Positions 43,565-53,633 of a DNA stretch of 64,000 bases are shown piece after piece. Every line of letters starts with the position of its first letter. Position 1 is the stretch's first letter. The notes beneath the pieces are model-generated. The model did no database searches and was not told where the DNA came from. It was given only the letters and a program-made list of their open reading frames with translations. A program made the translations under genes and the position numbers. The stretch is from Nocardia flavorosea NBRC 108225 (GTDB taxonomy: Bacteria; Actinomycetota; Actinomycetes; Mycobacteriales; Mycobacteriaceae). The stretch spans positions 1 to 64,000 of the forward strand of contig NZ_BDCG01000010.1 in assembly GCF_001613385.1 (NCBI RefSeq), read 5' to 3'.

Positions 43565-43739
43565 GGGCGAGAGATTACGTCGGATGCGTCCGGCAGCAAA
43601 GCCGGAGATCGCATTTCGGCCATCGCCGCAGGTCGGGAGGAGGCGGCGCGACCGGCATCGGCAGTTACCGGCATGACCGGCTGCGGTGGGGCGACCTGCG
43701 CACATGCATTTCACCGGGTCGCTGTGGTCTCATTGAACT

Positions 43740-44273
43740 ATGACCACTGTCACCGTGGACCGGGCAGGACTGTGGGATGCCGAAGCACTCAGCGATGTCG
43801 CTGCTGCGACCTTCCCGCTCGCCTGCCCACCAGGTACCGATCCCAACGATATCGGCGTATTCGTCGCGGACGTGCTGTCCGGCGAACGTTTCGGTGAATA
43901 CCTGTCCGATCCGGCACGGACCGTACTCAAAGCGGTCGCCGACGCCGAGATCGTGGGGTACACCATCCTGAACGGGGGCACGCCGGACGACCCCGAGGTG
44001 GCAGCGGCGATAGGGCCCGACCCGGCACTGGAGATCAGCAAGCTGTATGTCCTGCCGGGTCACCACGGCACGGGGGTGTCGGCCGCGCTCATGCGGGCGG
44101 CGCTGGAACGTGCCCGCGGTGCGGACTACGCCGGTGTCTGGCTCGGCGTGAACCAGCACAACCTGCGCGCCCAACGTTTCTACGCCAAGTACGGCTTCGA
44201 GCAGGTGGGCACCAAAACCTTCACTGTCGGCCGCCGGGTATACCACGATTACGTGTTGCGCCTGACGTTCTGA
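43740..44273 (+). CDS. GNAT family N-acetyltransferase (Rv2669-like)
   Basis: 177 residues. LEISKLYVLPGHHGTGVSAALMRAALERARG contains the acetyl-CoA pyrophosphate loop (here HGTGVS), and WLGVNQHNLRAQRFYAKYGFEQVG the C-terminal GNAT strand-helix. It transfers an acetyl group to an unknown amine. Position at the head of the conserved Rv2669-Rv2690c order supports orthology. Confidence 0.88.
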   Translation: MTTVTVDRAGLWDAEALSDVAAATFPLACPPGTDPNDIGVFVADVLSGERFGEYLSDPARTVLKAVADAEIVGYTILNGGTPDDPEVAAAIGPDPALEISKLYVLPGHHGTGVSAALMRAALERARGADYAGVWLGVNQHNLRAQRFYAKYGFEQVGTKTFTVGRRVYHDYVLRLTF

Positions 44274-44284
44274 CCGCAGCGGTA

Positions 44285-45094
44285 TCAGTCGAGCATGTGC
44301 GTTTTCAGCGCGTCGATCTCGGCGGTGCTCAATCCGAGGCCCTCGCTGACATAGCGATCGAAACTGCCGTAGCTGCGCTGAACCTGGTCGAACGCCGAAT
44401 CGAGCCATTCCTGCTCGACCCCGGCCAGCCCGTCACCGGGCGCGGCATGGCGGTAGTGATTCGACAGCAGGAAATCCGCGGTGACGGTATCGCGGTCCAC
44501 GCCGAGAACGGTGAGCAGCACCGCCGCCACCCAGCCGGTGCGGTCCTTGCCCGCGGTGCAGTGGAACAGAACCGCTCCGCCCTGGGGATCACGGCCGGTC
44601 TCGACGATATCCCGCAAGACGGCTGCCACCGCCTGGTTCGCGCCCGGAGCGGTGATGAAGGCCCGGTACAGATCGGCCCCGCCGGCCAGGGTGGACATGA
44701 GCTCCGGCAGCGGGGCGGCGCCGATCACGTCGTACCAGTTGGCCTGGGCGCCCGCCGGAATCCGGTCGGGGGCGAGGGCGCGCTCGTACACCGTGCGCAG
44801 ATCGGCGACCTCCCGGACGCCCAACCGGGTCAGTTCGGCGAGGTCTGCCGGGGTGAGATCGGTGAGCTGATCGGCGCGGAAGGCGATTCCGGTACGCACC
44901 GTCCGGCCGTCGGCAGTGCGGTAGCCGCCGATGTCACGGGCGTTCGGGGCACCGGTCAGATGCAGCGACCGGTCCGCCTGGAGCACTTCGGCGGCGGGCG
45001 GCGGATCGGCGAAGCCCACCGCCGTCGCGGAACCGAACGCAACCAGCAGGCCCGCGAGTACCACGGCCGGTACGCGCGCACAACGATCGATCAT
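44285..45094 (-). CDS. secreted protein tyrosine/phosphoinositide phosphatase (PtpB-like)
   Basis: 269 residues with an N-terminal signal sequence (CARVPAVVLAGLLVAFGSATAVGF). The body is the Y_phosphatase3 family: LTGAPNARDIGGYRTADGRTV, ADLRTVYER, and the P-loop HCTAGKDRTG with catalytic Cys and Arg. This version with Lys-Asp in the loop acts on phosphotyrosine and phosphoinositides in M. tuberculosis PtpB. It lies convergent with the GNAT gene. GGGGAG precedes the ATG; a ten-residue longer form is less likely because it breaks the signal peptide. Confidence 0.88.
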   Translation of the reverse strand: MIDRCARVPAVVLAGLLVAFGSATAVGFADPPPAAEVLQADRSLHLTGAPNARDIGGYRTADGRTVRTGIAFRADQLTDLTPADLAELTRLGVREVADLRTVYERALAPDRIPAGAQANWYDVIGAAPLPELMSTLAGGADLYRAFITAPGANQAVAAVLRDIVETGRDPQGGAVLFHCTAGKDRTGWVAAVLLTVLGVDRDTVTADFLLSNHYRHAAPGDGLAGVEQEWLDSAFDQVQRSYGSFDRYVSEGLGLSTAEIDALKTHMLD

Positions 45095-45198
45095 GGCCGA
45101 ACTCCCCTCGATATTCGACGGCATCCCCCGAGGGCGCCCGGTTCAGCAAACCAACCGTGGGCCACCAGGTCAACCGCGAAACGGCGTGGCGCCGCGCG

Positions 45199-46215
45199 TC
45201 AGGCCGCGACTTCGAACCGGGACAGTGCCAGCAGCCGGGAGATCGCACGCAGATACTTCTTGCGGTACCCGCCGTCGAGCATCTCCTGGGAGAAGATCTC
45301 ATCGAGTTTCGCCCCGGAGACGGTGACGGGCGTACCGGCGTCGTAGAGCCGGTCGGCCAGCACCACCAGGCGCAGTGCGACGGCCTGGTCGGTCACCGGA
45401 TGCACGCCGGAGATCAGCACCGTGGGCACCCCGTCGATGAGGGCGCCGTACTTGGACGGATGCAGGGTGCTGAGATGCCGCAGCAGGGCATCGAAATCGT
45501 CGAGCGTCGCGCCGGGGGTCGCCACCGCGCGATCCGCCAGTTGTTCCGGACTGCTCGGTTCGGGAGCGGGCGGGAGATCGCGGTGACGGTAGTCGGGGCC
45601 GTCCACCCGGACAGCTTCGAAGATCGAGCCCAGTTTCTTGATCTCGCGCAGGAAATCCTGGGCGGCGAAGCGGCCTTCCCCGAGCTGCCCGGGCAGGGTG
45701 TTGGACGTGGCCGCGATGGAGACCCCGGCCGCGGAAAGTTCGGTGAGCAGCCGCGACACCAGCATCGTATCGCCGGGATCGTCCAGTTCGAACTCGTCGA
45801 TGCACAGGACACTGTTGGCCGACAGCCGCGCCACGGCGTTGGTGAAGCCGAGCGCGCCCACGAGATTGGTGAGCTCGCCGAAGGTCCCGAACGATTTCGG
45901 CGCCGGGGCGCTGTGGAAGATCGAGGCCAGCAGGTGGGTTTTGCCGACACCGAATCCGCCGTCGAGGTACAGGCCCGCACCCTGGCTCGGCTTCTTCTTG
46001 CCGAACAGCGATTTCTTGTGCGATGCCTTGTGGATGGCGGCGACCTTGCCGGCGAATGCGCGCCCCGCGGCCACCGCCGCGGCCTGGCTCGGCTCGCCGG
46101 GGTCGGGAATGTAGGTGTCGAAACCGACCTCGTCGAACATGGGCGGGGGCACCATCTGGGCGACCAACTGGTCGGCGGGGACCTCCGGGCGGCGGTCGAC
46201 GAGGCGTTCTTGCAT
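45199..46215 (-). CDS. zapE: ZapE/AFG1 family AAA ATPase (Rv2670c-like)
   Basis: 338 residues. GLYLDGGFGVGKTHLLASIFH is the Walker A, CIDEFELDDPGDTMLVSRLL the Walker B with flanking residues special to the AFG1/ZapE family, and AATSNTLPGQLGEGRF the sensor region. In proteobacteria ZapE acts at the division ring and in mitochondria AFG1 in membrane protein quality control; the actinobacterial role is unknown. Divergent from the RibD-type gene with only 35 bp between starts. Confidence 0.9.
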   Translation of the reverse strand: MQERLVDRRPEVPADQLVAQMVPPPMFDEVGFDTYIPDPGEPSQAAAVAAGRAFAGKVAAIHKASHKKSLFGKKKPSQGAGLYLDGGFGVGKTHLLASIFHSAPAPKSFGTFGELTNLVGALGFTNAVARLSANSVLCIDEFELDDPGDTMLVSRLLTELSAAGVSIAATSNTLPGQLGEGRFAAQDFLREIKKLGSIFEAVRVDGPDYRHRDLPPAPEPSSPEQLADRAVATPGATLDDFDALLRHLSTLHPSKYGALIDGVPTVLISGVHPVTDQAVALRLVVLADRLYDAGTPVTVSGAKLDEIFSQEMLDGGYRKKYLRAISRLLALSRFEVAA

Positions 46216-46250
46216 GAATGCAGCCTAATGACATGATATGAGCTGTTGTT

Positions 46251-47015
46251 ATGCAGCGTAGTCCCGATGCGATCCAGCTCACAGACCTCGACAACGAGGC
46301 CCTGGCCGATTTGTACGCCTATCCGGCCGAACCGGAACGGAGTTGGCTACGCGTCAATTTCGTGGCCAGTATCGACGGTGCGGTGACGGGCACGGGCGGG
46401 GTCTCGGAATTCCTCGGGACACCGGCCGACAAGCGAGTGTTCCATCTACTGCGCGAACTCGCCGAAGTAGTGCTCGTCGGCGCGGGGACCGTCCGCGCCG
46501 AGAACTACGGCGGTGCCCAGACCGACCCGCACTTCCGCCGCGATCTGTACGTCCGGGGCGCGGGCGGCCATCCGGACGGCACCCCGCCGCCGATCGCGAT
46601 CGTCACTGCCTCGGCCGCGCTGGACCCGGCGCACCGGGTGATCACCACCGCCGTCACCCCGACGCTGATCCTGACCACCGCCGCCGCACCATCGGCCTGG
46701 AAGCGGGCGCTCACGGACGCGGGCGCGGAGGTGCTCGAGGTCGGGGACCGTCTCATCGAGCCGCATGCCCTGCCGGCCGCGCTCGCCGCCCGCGGGCTAC
46801 GGCGCGTCCTGTGCGAGGGTGGGCCGCAGTTGTTCGGTGCGCTGGCCGGAGCAGGTGCTGTCGACGAACTCTGCCTGACCACCGCACCGCTGCTCATCGG
46901 CGGCGGGGCGCGGCGAATCGCCGTATCGCATGAGGAATTCGCCCGCCGGATGACCCCGGCGCATGTGCTGTTCGATACCGACGGAACGGTGCTCACCCGC
47001 TGGATTCGGGCCTGA
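46251..47015 (+). CDS. RibD C-terminal-type pyrimidine reductase (Rv2671-like)
   Basis: 254 residues of the bacterial dihydrofolate reductase/RibD reductase fold: RVNFVASIDGAVTG, EVVLVGAGTVRAENYG, VLCEGGPQLFGAL. Catalytically it would reduce 5-amino-6-(ribosylamino)uracil phosphate or act as an NADPH-dependent folate reductase; the M. tuberculosis orthologue Rv2671 is known to reduce dihydrofolate and to support antifolate resistance when overexpressed. No deaminase domain is present, so it is not a full RibD. The ribosome site is weak. Confidence 0.88.
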   Translation: MQRSPDAIQLTDLDNEALADLYAYPAEPERSWLRVNFVASIDGAVTGTGGVSEFLGTPADKRVFHLLRELAEVVLVGAGTVRAENYGGAQTDPHFRRDLYVRGAGGHPDGTPPPIAIVTASAALDPAHRVITTAVTPTLILTTAAAPSAWKRALTDAGAEVLEVGDRLIEPHALPAALAARGLRRVLCEGGPQLFGALAGAGAVDELCLTTAPLLIGGGARRIAVSHEEFARRMTPAHVLFDTDGTVLTRWIRA

Positions 47016-47125
47016 CCCCGGAACCGCTGGCCCGGCGGGAGACTCCATGCGAGCCATGGAGATCGAATACACCCGGCATCCCCACGCGATGCCGCCGGGC
47101 ACCACCGGCAGGTCCAGGCAGGCCG

Positions 47126-47163
47126 GGCTGCACGCGGGCGGGATATGCCGGCTGCACGCGGGC
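47126..47163. repeat. two 14-bp direct repeats in an intergenic region
   Basis: GGCTGCACGCGGGC occurs at 47126-47139 and 47150-47163 with a 24-bp period. They lie in the 272-bp gap upstream of the lipoprotein gene, which also holds a small hairpin GGCATC (47075-47080) / GATGCC (47088-47093) that may end the reductase transcript. No gene is seen in the gap. Confidence 0.4.
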
Positions 47164-47287
47164 ACGACATGTTGCGCCTGCATACACACGCCGGCCGGCA
47201 CGGCACGGGCGAGACTCCGGCAGAGTCGCGCACGCCGGTGGTGTCCCGCGCAGGCGCACCCGGAGCGGACCTGGCAGGCTGTAACGC

Positions 47288-48838
47288 ATGCGCTGGACTC
47301 GGGCAGTGGTGCCGGCCTCGGCACTCTTGATCATGATCGCCGGCTGCGGCGCCGGACCCTCGGACCGTCCGCATGTCGCCGTCGAACGTCCGCCGGTACC
47401 AGGCGATTCCGCCCCTTCGGCCGAGGTTCCGCCGCCGCCCGCGGCAGAGGTTCCGAAGAACGAGCTGGCCTGGCGCGACTGCACCCGGGAGACGTTCGAC
47501 GAGCTCGGCCTGGGCCCGGGGCCCACCGGCCTGGTGCTGGAATGCGCGGATTTCTCCACCCCGATCGACACCGCGGGGACGGTACGCGGCAATTTCCGTG
47601 CCGGTGCGTTGCGCGCACGCCTCCCGCAGACCCCAGCCGACGCACCTCCGCTGGTCCTGACCTCCGGAGTGGACCGCTCGTCCAGCGCAACCCTCGCAGG
47701 CATGGTCACCGGGCCCGCCGGTGCGCTGCTGGCCGCACAGCCTGTGGTCGCGGTGGACCGCCGCGGGATCGGAAGCTCTCAGGCGATCGACTGCCTGCCC
47801 GACGAGATCCGTTCCGGTCTGCAGGACAACGCGCAATTCGCGCCGGGGGGCGACCCGGTGGCCGCCATGGTCGACATGTCCCGGAACGGGACGATCGCGT
47901 GCCGGGATTTCCTGCAGCCCTATGACGGCACCTTCGATGCCGCCCATGCCGCCGACGATATCGAGCAACTGCGCCGGGAATGGGATGTCGAACGTATCGC
48001 GCTTCTCGGCACGGGCAGCGGCGCCCAGGTCGGCCTCGAGTACGGGCGCAAATACGGTGATCGGCTCGCCCGGCTGGTCCTCGACTCCCCCACGCCGGTC
48101 GGCGTGGACGCGGTCACCCGCACCGAAACTGCGGTGCAGGGTGCGGAAGCGGCCCTGAGCGCGTTCGCCCAACAGTGCGCCGGGATCGCCTGTTCGCTCG
48201 GCCCCGACCCGCGGGCGAAGGTGACCGAACTGGTCGGCAAGGCCGCCGCCGGACAGCTCGGCGACATTTCGGCAAACGCGGTCCGTACCGCGGTGACCGG
48301 TTTCCTCGGCAGCCCGCGCGCCGACCAGTCGAGCCGGGTCGCCGAACTCGCCGATGCGCTGTCCGCGGCGGACCGGGGTGACCGGGGCCCGCTGCAGGCG
48401 ATCATCGACCGGCAGGAGACCGCCACCGCCGGGGACGGCCAATTCGTCAACAGCTGCACCGATATGCCGCAGCCGCCGCCCGCCCCCCAGGTGACCGATC
48501 TGTCTGCGATCTGGGCCGAGAAGTATCCCGCGTTCGGGCGGTCGGCTGCAGTGTCGATGCTGGTCTGCTCGGCGTGGCCGGTGACCGAGGCGCCGCCCGC
48601 GCTGGAGGAACTGGAGCTGCCGGTATTGGTGCTGTCCGGTGCCGGCGACCCGGTCACCGGCGCCGCCCAGGCCTCGGTGACCGGTGCGCTCGGCGCCGCC
48701 GGCGCCCGGCACTCGACCATGATCTGGCAGGGCTGGGGTCATCCGGTCAGCGCCCATTCCGGTTGCGCGCAGACCGCTGTCGTCGAGTACCTGAAGGATG
48801 GCGAACTCCCGGGCGACGGAACCGCCTGCCCGGCCTGA
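47288..48838 (+). CDS. secreted alpha/beta-hydrolase lipoprotein (Rv2672/TAP-like protease family)
   Basis: 516 residues. The signal peptide ends in the lipobox MIAGC, so the protein is lipid-anchored outside. A Pro-rich spacer leads to an alpha/beta hydrolase: VVAVDRRGIGSSQAIDC, ALLGTGSGAQVGLEYGRKYG (nucleophile elbow G-T-G-S-G-A with Ser), VLSGAGDPVTG (Asp) and GWGHPV (His). A TAP-like C-terminal domain with paired cysteines completes it. It probably cleaves peptides or esters in the envelope. Part of the conserved Rv2671-Rv2674 order. Confidence 0.88.
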   Translation: MRWTRAVVPASALLIMIAGCGAGPSDRPHVAVERPPVPGDSAPSAEVPPPPAAEVPKNELAWRDCTRETFDELGLGPGPTGLVLECADFSTPIDTAGTVRGNFRAGALRARLPQTPADAPPLVLTSGVDRSSSATLAGMVTGPAGALLAAQPVVAVDRRGIGSSQAIDCLPDEIRSGLQDNAQFAPGGDPVAAMVDMSRNGTIACRDFLQPYDGTFDAAHAADDIEQLRREWDVERIALLGTGSGAQVGLEYGRKYGDRLARLVLDSPTPVGVDAVTRTETAVQGAEAALSAFAQQCAGIACSLGPDPRAKVTELVGKAAAGQLGDISANAVRTAVTGFLGSPRADQSSRVAELADALSAADRGDRGPLQAIIDRQETATAGDGQFVNSCTDMPQPPPAPQVTDLSAIWAEKYPAFGRSAAVSMLVCSAWPVTEAPPALEELELPVLVLSGAGDPVTGAAQASVTGALGAAGARHSTMIWQGWGHPVSAHSGCAQTAVVEYLKDGELPGDGTACPA

Positions 48839-48918
48839 CAACCGTTCGCCCGGCGGGCCCGATGTACGTCTGACCGGCGCGTCGAGGGTGGGTCCCGGCA
48901 ACACCACGGCACCGTCCG

Positions 48919-50274
48919 GTGTACCGTGCCGTGGTGTTCCTTCGACAGCTCGAGCCCCGCACCGCTCGAACCACCGCCGACGTGATCCGGTTCGCGCTCT
49001 GGCCGCTGGCAATCATGACCGTGCTCAACCGGGTGTTCATCAAGGCTGTCAACGGTTTCGTCACCGACGACTACAAGCCGGTCTACCAGGCCTCGCTGGA
49101 CTTCCTGAACGGGCGTGAGGTCTACACGGCGAATTTCGATTCGGTCGACCCGCACTACCTGTACCCGCCCAGCGGCACCCTGCTGATCGCACCGATCGCG
49201 GTGATCGACTACGAGAAGTCGCGCTGGCTGTTCATCCTGCTCAATGCGGTCGCGATCCTCATCGCCTGGTATCTGCTGCTCAAACTGTTCAACTACACGC
49301 TGCGGTCGATCGCCGCACCGGCGCTGCTGCTGGCAATGTTCATGTCCGAGACGGTGATCAACACCCTGGTGTTCACCAATGTCAACGGATGCCTGCTCCT
49401 CGCCGAGATGCTGTTCCTGATCCTGCTGCTACAAAGACGCGATCTCTGGGCCGGGGTGATACTCGGCTTGAGTATGGCGGTCAAACCGACCCTGGCGCCC
49501 CTGCTGTTGATAGCTCTGGTGCGCAAACAGTGGACATTGGTCGCCACGGCGGTGGCAGTGCCCATCGCGCTCACCGGCATTGCCTGGCCGCTGTCCAAGG
49601 ATCCGGAGGCATTCTTCTCCCGGACCACCCCGTACCTCATGGAGACCCGCGACTACTTCAACAGCTCGATCCCCGGCAATGCCGAGTACTACGGGTTGCC
49701 GCCGTGGTTGATGTGGGGCATCCGGGGCACCATGGCGGTACTGGTGCTGATCGCGCTGTGGATCCTGTACCGGTACTACCGCAACGACGAGTTGTTCTTC
49801 GTCACGACCGCTGCGGGTCTGCTGCTCACCGCCGAGTTCTTGCTCCTGTCGCTCGGGCAGATGTACTACTCGATGCTGCTGTTCCCGTTCCTGATGTCGG
49901 TGGTGCTGCGCAATTCGGTACTGCGCAACTGGCCGGCCTGGCTGGCGGTATTCGGGTTCATGTCCTACGACAAATGGCTGTCGGACCGCTGGCCCGATAT
50001 CGGGCGCAACCTCGAGTACCTGCGGATCACCTTCGGCTGGGGGCTGCTGCTGATCGTGGTGTTCTGTGTCCTCGGTGATCGGTACCTGGCCGCCCGCCGG
50101 GCCGGCCGGCTACCACATCTGGACCCGGAGTGGATGGCCACCGCACCCGATTCCCGGGAGACCACCGATGCACCCGCGGTGCCCGGCGGCCGGGGCGAAC
50201 AGCCCGGCACCCGGCCTGCCGATCCGGTGCCGGTTGCGTCCCGGCTCGCCGAACCCCAGAGCGTGGGCGGCTGA
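48919..50274 (+). CDS. aftC: alpha-(1->3)-arabinofuranosyltransferase
   Basis: 451 residues with about ten membrane helices of the GT-C fold (GT87/DUF2029). Early in the chain GFVTDDYKPVYQASLDFLNG holds the acidic pair typical of GT-C active sites, followed by YPPSGTLLIAP. It adds branching alpha-1,3 arabinofuranose from decaprenyl-phosphoarabinose to arabinogalactan and lipoarabinomannan at the outer face of the membrane. The C-terminal 50 residues are a Pro-rich cytoplasmic tail. Identified mainly by position between Rv2672- and MsrB-like genes and by the GT-C features. GTG start; no strong ribosome site. Confidence 0.88.
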   Translation: MYRAVVFLRQLEPRTARTTADVIRFALWPLAIMTVLNRVFIKAVNGFVTDDYKPVYQASLDFLNGREVYTANFDSVDPHYLYPPSGTLLIAPIAVIDYEKSRWLFILLNAVAILIAWYLLLKLFNYTLRSIAAPALLLAMFMSETVINTLVFTNVNGCLLLAEMLFLILLLQRRDLWAGVILGLSMAVKPTLAPLLLIALVRKQWTLVATAVAVPIALTGIAWPLSKDPEAFFSRTTPYLMETRDYFNSSIPGNAEYYGLPPWLMWGIRGTMAVLVLIALWILYRYYRNDELFFVTTAAGLLLTAEFLLLSLGQMYYSMLLFPFLMSVVLRNSVLRNWPAWLAVFGFMSYDKWLSDRWPDIGRNLEYLRITFGWGLLLIVVFCVLGDRYLAARRAGRLPHLDPEWMATAPDSRETTDAPAVPGGRGEQPGTRPADPVPVASRLAEPQSVGG

Positions 50275-50317
50275 ACCGGTACGAGACGCGGCGGCGGGAG
50301 AGTATTAGCGTGGAGGC

Positions 50318-50770
50318 ATGAGTTCCGACGCGGACGCCACCGATACCTCCCTGCCCGCCCCGAAAATCCAGCTGACCCCCCAGCAGTGGCGGGCCAAGCT
50401 GGATCCGATGGAGTACGCCGTGCTCCGGGAAGCCGGCACCGAGCGGCCGTTCACCGGCGAATACACCGACACCACAGCCGAAGGGGTGTATAGCTGCCGG
50501 GCCTGCGGTGCCGAACTCTTCCGTAGTTCCGAGAAGTTCGAATCGCATTGCGGCTGGCCGTCGTTCTTCGATCCGGCGGATTCGGATGCGGTGCTCTTGC
50601 GCGCCGACGATTCGCTCGGGATGCGGCGTGTCGAAGTGCTGTGCGCCAACTGCCACAGCCACCTCGGACACGTCTTCGAGGGCGAGGGATATCCGACACC
50701 CACCGACAAGCGGTATTGCATCAACTCGATCTCGCTGCGGCTGCACCCCTCGACCAGCTCAGCGGAGTGA
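50318..50770 (+). CDS. msrB: peptide-methionine (R)-S-oxide reductase
   Basis: 150 residues. Two CxxC zinc pairs (CRAC and CANC), ESHCGWPSFFDP, HLGHVFEG and the C-terminal RYCINS with the catalytic cysteine define MsrB. It repairs methionine-R-sulfoxide in proteins using thioredoxin. Follows aftC by 43 bp and is probably cotranscribed. Confidence 0.95.
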   Translation: MSSDADATDTSLPAPKIQLTPQQWRAKLDPMEYAVLREAGTERPFTGEYTDTTAEGVYSCRACGAELFRSSEKFESHCGWPSFFDPADSDAVLLRADDSLGMRRVEVLCANCHSHLGHVFEGEGYPTPTDKRYCINSISLRLHPSTSSAE

Positions 50771-50792
50771 GCTCCCCGTTTGCCGATCGGTA

Positions 50793-50853
50793 CGTTACGT
50801 AACGACCGCCCGGTTTACATGCCCCCATTTTTCGGGGCCCTACCGGGCGGTCG
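50793..50853. terminator. convergent terminator between msrB and hemQ
   Basis: A 12-bp perfect stem, CGACCGCCCGGT (50803-50814) with ACCGGGCGGTCG (50842-50853), encloses a second stem GCCCC (50821-50825) / GGGGC (50834-50838) with a T-rich loop. A further 12-bp palindrome CGTTACGTAACG (50793-50804) abuts it. It sits between convergent genes and should stop both. Confidence 0.75.
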
Positions 50854-50863
50854 GAATCGGCCG

Positions 50864-51559
50864 TCAGGGCAGCGCGGCGACGAGTTGCTCGATCTCGACT
50901 CGCGGGCCGGTGAAGAACGGAGTCTCCTCCCGGACGTGCATACGGGCCTCGGTAGCCCGCAGATCCCGCATCAGATCGACGATCCGGTGCAGTTCCGGCG
51001 CCTCGAAAGCGAGGATCCACTCGTAGTCGCCGAGGGCGAACGAGGCGACGGTATTGGCCCGGACATCGGCGTATCCGCGTGCTTCCTTACCGTGATCGGC
51101 CAGCATCTTGCGGCGTTCCTCGTCGGGCAGCAGGTACCACTCGTACGACCGGACGAACGGGTACACGCAGATGTAATTCCCCGGATCCTCCCCCGCCAGG
51201 AACGCCGGCACATGGCTCTTGTTGAACTCCGCCGGGCGATGCAACGCCACATTGCTCCACACCGGGGTGGCGGCCCGGCCGAGTTCGGTGGTCCGGCGGA
51301 AATCCGCGTAAGCGGCCTGCAGATCCTCGATCCGCTCGGCATGGGTCCAGACCATGAAATCGGCGTCCGCGCGCATACCGGCCACGTCGTAGAGACCACG
51401 AACCACCACATCCCGATCCGCGAGACCGTCGAAGAACGCGCGGGCCTCCTTGATTGCCGCCGCCCGGTCCTCACCCAGCGCCCCCGGCCGCACCTGGTAC
51501 ACGGAGAACATGAGATAGCGGATGGTGGAGTTGAGAGCCTGGTAATCGAGTCGCGCCAT
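50864..51559 (-). CDS. hemQ: coproheme decarboxylase
   Basis: 231 residues, the usual length of actinobacterial HemQ (ChdC). [47 protein letters not shown] with the catalytic Tyr, MLADHG and [14 protein letters not shown] are family marks. It converts coproheme to protoheme with hydrogen peroxide, the last step of the coproporphyrin pathway. ATG 51559 (MARLDY) matches the mycobacterial start; an upstream extension to 51724 is arbitrary sequence. It follows hemY after 161 bp. Confidence 0.93.
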   Translation of the reverse strand: MARLDYQALNSTIRYLMFSVYQVRPGALGEDRAAAIKEARAFFDGLADRDVVVRGLYDVAGMRADADFMVWTHAERIEDLQAAYADFRRTTELGRAATPVWSNVALHRPAEFNKSHVPAFLAGEDPGNYICVYPFVRSYEWYLLPDEERRKMLADHGKEARGYADVRANTVASFALGDYEWILAFEAPELHRIVDLMRDLRATEARMHVREETPFFTGPRVEIEQLVAALP

Positions 51560-51720
51560 ACCCCTATCGTGCCACCTGAACGGAACCGGACCGCCTCCGA
51601 GTGGGTAATCTGCGTCGCCCGGCTGTGACAGCGCCTTCGGGGGGCACCGGCCTGGTTCCACGCAGGTCACCTGCAGAGCGCGGGCCGGGATTCCACCGGG
51701 TGAGGTGGCGACGTCCGCAG

Positions 51721-53088
51721 TCACCGACTCCTGGAAGCCATATCAGCGCACGCCGCGGCGATCCGGCGGGCAGCGGCGGTGGCCGAGGCGACGCAGGCCG
51801 GCACGCCCACACCGTTGAGATATGCACCGGTCACTGCGAGATCGTCGAGGCCCGCCAGCCCGGCGTCGATTTCGGCGACCCGTTCGGTGTGGCCGGGAGC
51901 GTATTGGGCGAGTCCACCGGGCCAACGCTGGACGACCGCCGAATTCGGGGTGATGGCGGCACCGGTCACGGTGGCGAGGTCGGCGGTGGCAGCGGCCACG
52001 AGTTCGCTCTCGGAGAGGGCGGTCGTGGTGTCGTCGCCGAAGCGCCCGAACGATACCCGGACCACCGCGGTGTCACGAGCCGCCAGATGCGGCCATTTCC
52101 GGCTCGACAGCGTGAACGCCTTGGCCCGCAGCGGTTCGCCCGTCGCCACCAGCACCCCCGAGTTCTGCGGTAACTCGGTGTCCTTCGGCAGCTCCAGTAC
52201 GACGAGCGCCGACGAAGACAGTTCGATTCCAGCGGCCGCCCGCGCAGCCGCCGGGGCGACCTCCGTCAGCAATCGGGCGGTCGCAGGCGCCGGGGTCGCG
52301 AGGACCACGGCGTCGAACTCGCCGACCGGATCCACCCGCCAGCGTCCGGGCATCCGGTGCAGGGCGTCGACCCCGGTACCGCGGACTGTCGTCGCCGCGG
52401 CCTGTTCCGCCAGCGCCCGGATCAGTACCCCGTAGCCGTCGCGCAGCGCACCGAATACCGGGGCATCCGACGGCGGCGGCAGTGTCGCCGACACCGCGGC
52501 GGTGAGACTGGTGGCACCCCGGTCGAGGGCCGCGGCCAGCGCAGGCAGGGCCGCGCGGAGACCGATGGAGCGGGCCGTGCCCGCGTAGACGCCGCCGAGC
52601 AGGGGGTCGACACTGCGCGCTACGGTTTGGGCGCCGAACCGGTCGGCCACCAGGGAATACACATCGGTATCGGCGCCGGGCCGCCAGTCGAAGGCACGGG
52701 TGGGCTCATCGGCGATCCGCGCCACCGTATCCGCGTCGAGAAGTCCCGCAACCGAGTGGGGACCGGACGGGATCCCCATCAACGTCCGCTCGGGCAGCGG
52801 ATGCGCCCGCCCACCGGCCCACACCAGCGGCCGCAGCCCTGCCGGATGCACCAGCTGGCCGGCGATCCCCAGCTCCCGTAACAATGCCGGAACCTCCGGA
52901 CGCCGCCCCACGAACGCTTCCGCGCCCAGATCGACCGGTTCGCCACCGACCGACCCCGTCCGCAGCACACCGCCCAGCCGGTCGCGCCCCTCGATCACGG
53001 TGAGGTCCGCTGCAACTCCCAGCGCCTGCCGCAGCCGGTACGCCGCGACCAGCCCACTGATTCCCCCACCGACCACCGCGATTCTCAT
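51721..53088 (-). CDS. hemY: coproporphyrinogen III oxidase (HemY/CgoX type)
   Basis: 455 residues. The FAD loop is [17 protein letters not shown], followed by [21 protein letters not shown] and the C-terminal [23 protein letters not shown] segment. In Gram-positive bacteria this flavoprotein oxidises coproporphyrinogen III to coproporphyrin III, consistent with hemQ downstream and hemE upstream. ATG 53088 directly precedes the FAD loop; a frame extending to 53496 is not credible. Confidence 0.93.
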   Translation of the reverse strand: MRIAVVGGGISGLVAAYRLRQALGVAADLTVIEGRDRLGGVLRTGSVGGEPVDLGAEAFVGRRPEVPALLRELGIAGQLVHPAGLRPLVWAGGRAHPLPERTLMGIPSGPHSVAGLLDADTVARIADEPTRAFDWRPGADTDVYSLVADRFGAQTVARSVDPLLGGVYAGTARSIGLRAALPALAAALDRGATSLTAAVSATLPPPSDAPVFGALRDGYGVLIRALAEQAAATTVRGTGVDALHRMPGRWRVDPVGEFDAVVLATPAPATARLLTEVAPAAARAAAGIELSSSALVVLELPKDTELPQNSGVLVATGEPLRAKAFTLSSRKWPHLAARDTAVVRVSFGRFGDDTTTALSESELVAAATADLATVTGAAITPNSAVVQRWPGGLAQYAPGHTERVAEIDAGLAGLDDLAVTGAYLNGVGVPACVASATAAARRIAAACADMASRSR

Positions 53089-53633
53089 ACCCCGACCGTA
53101 ACCGTTGCTGCGCCGTCGACCCGCACGCCCTCGGGATACTGGAGGCGGACTACCGCATGCCGGGAAGAAACTGTTCCGCCGGTGGACCGAGGCCGATCCG
53201 CGGTCGGTCGATTTCGCGCTGCAGGTCACTCGGTAGGCGGAGTTGTCGACGCGGCCGCGCACGCGGCCGGCGACCCGGCCATGCGGCTCCCCACGGCGGA
53301 CGGGGCCGCGCGCGGCACGCGTCGAGATCGAGACCGGCGCCGAGTTGTCGTAGACGGGCGGCGCGCCCCGCCACGGCGTGACCAGCCGGGCGCACGGACA
53401 GCGCAGACCGGCAGGCCCGCCGGGTGTTGCTGGAGTGTTCCCCGAAGCACGATCCCGCCGGCATCCGCCGTGGAGCGGGCGCCGGCCGCCGCACATCGCT
53501 GCCGGGCTCGGTACTGCTGATTACGCGATCACGTGAAGTACACGGCCGAGCCCGATAGGACCGGTGGAGGAACGACGAGCGGTGCCACGCCGGCGCCGAT
53601 ACGTGCGCAGCAACGGTCGGTCGAGCGGCGGTC
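53089..53633. other. 545-bp gap between hemE and hemY without a recognisable gene
   Basis: GC-rich DNA with short arginine-rich frames on both strands, none with a domain, a ribosome site or a coherent codon pattern. In M. tuberculosis hemE and hemY are directly adjacent, so the extra half kilobase here is either an insertion or a long untranslated leader of hemY. Confidence 0.5.

Noticed and set aside
46505..49012. 835-residue minus-strand open frame across three plus-strand genes
   Set aside because: Covers the reductase, lipoprotein and start of aftC genes, all with motifs; no domain in the translation.
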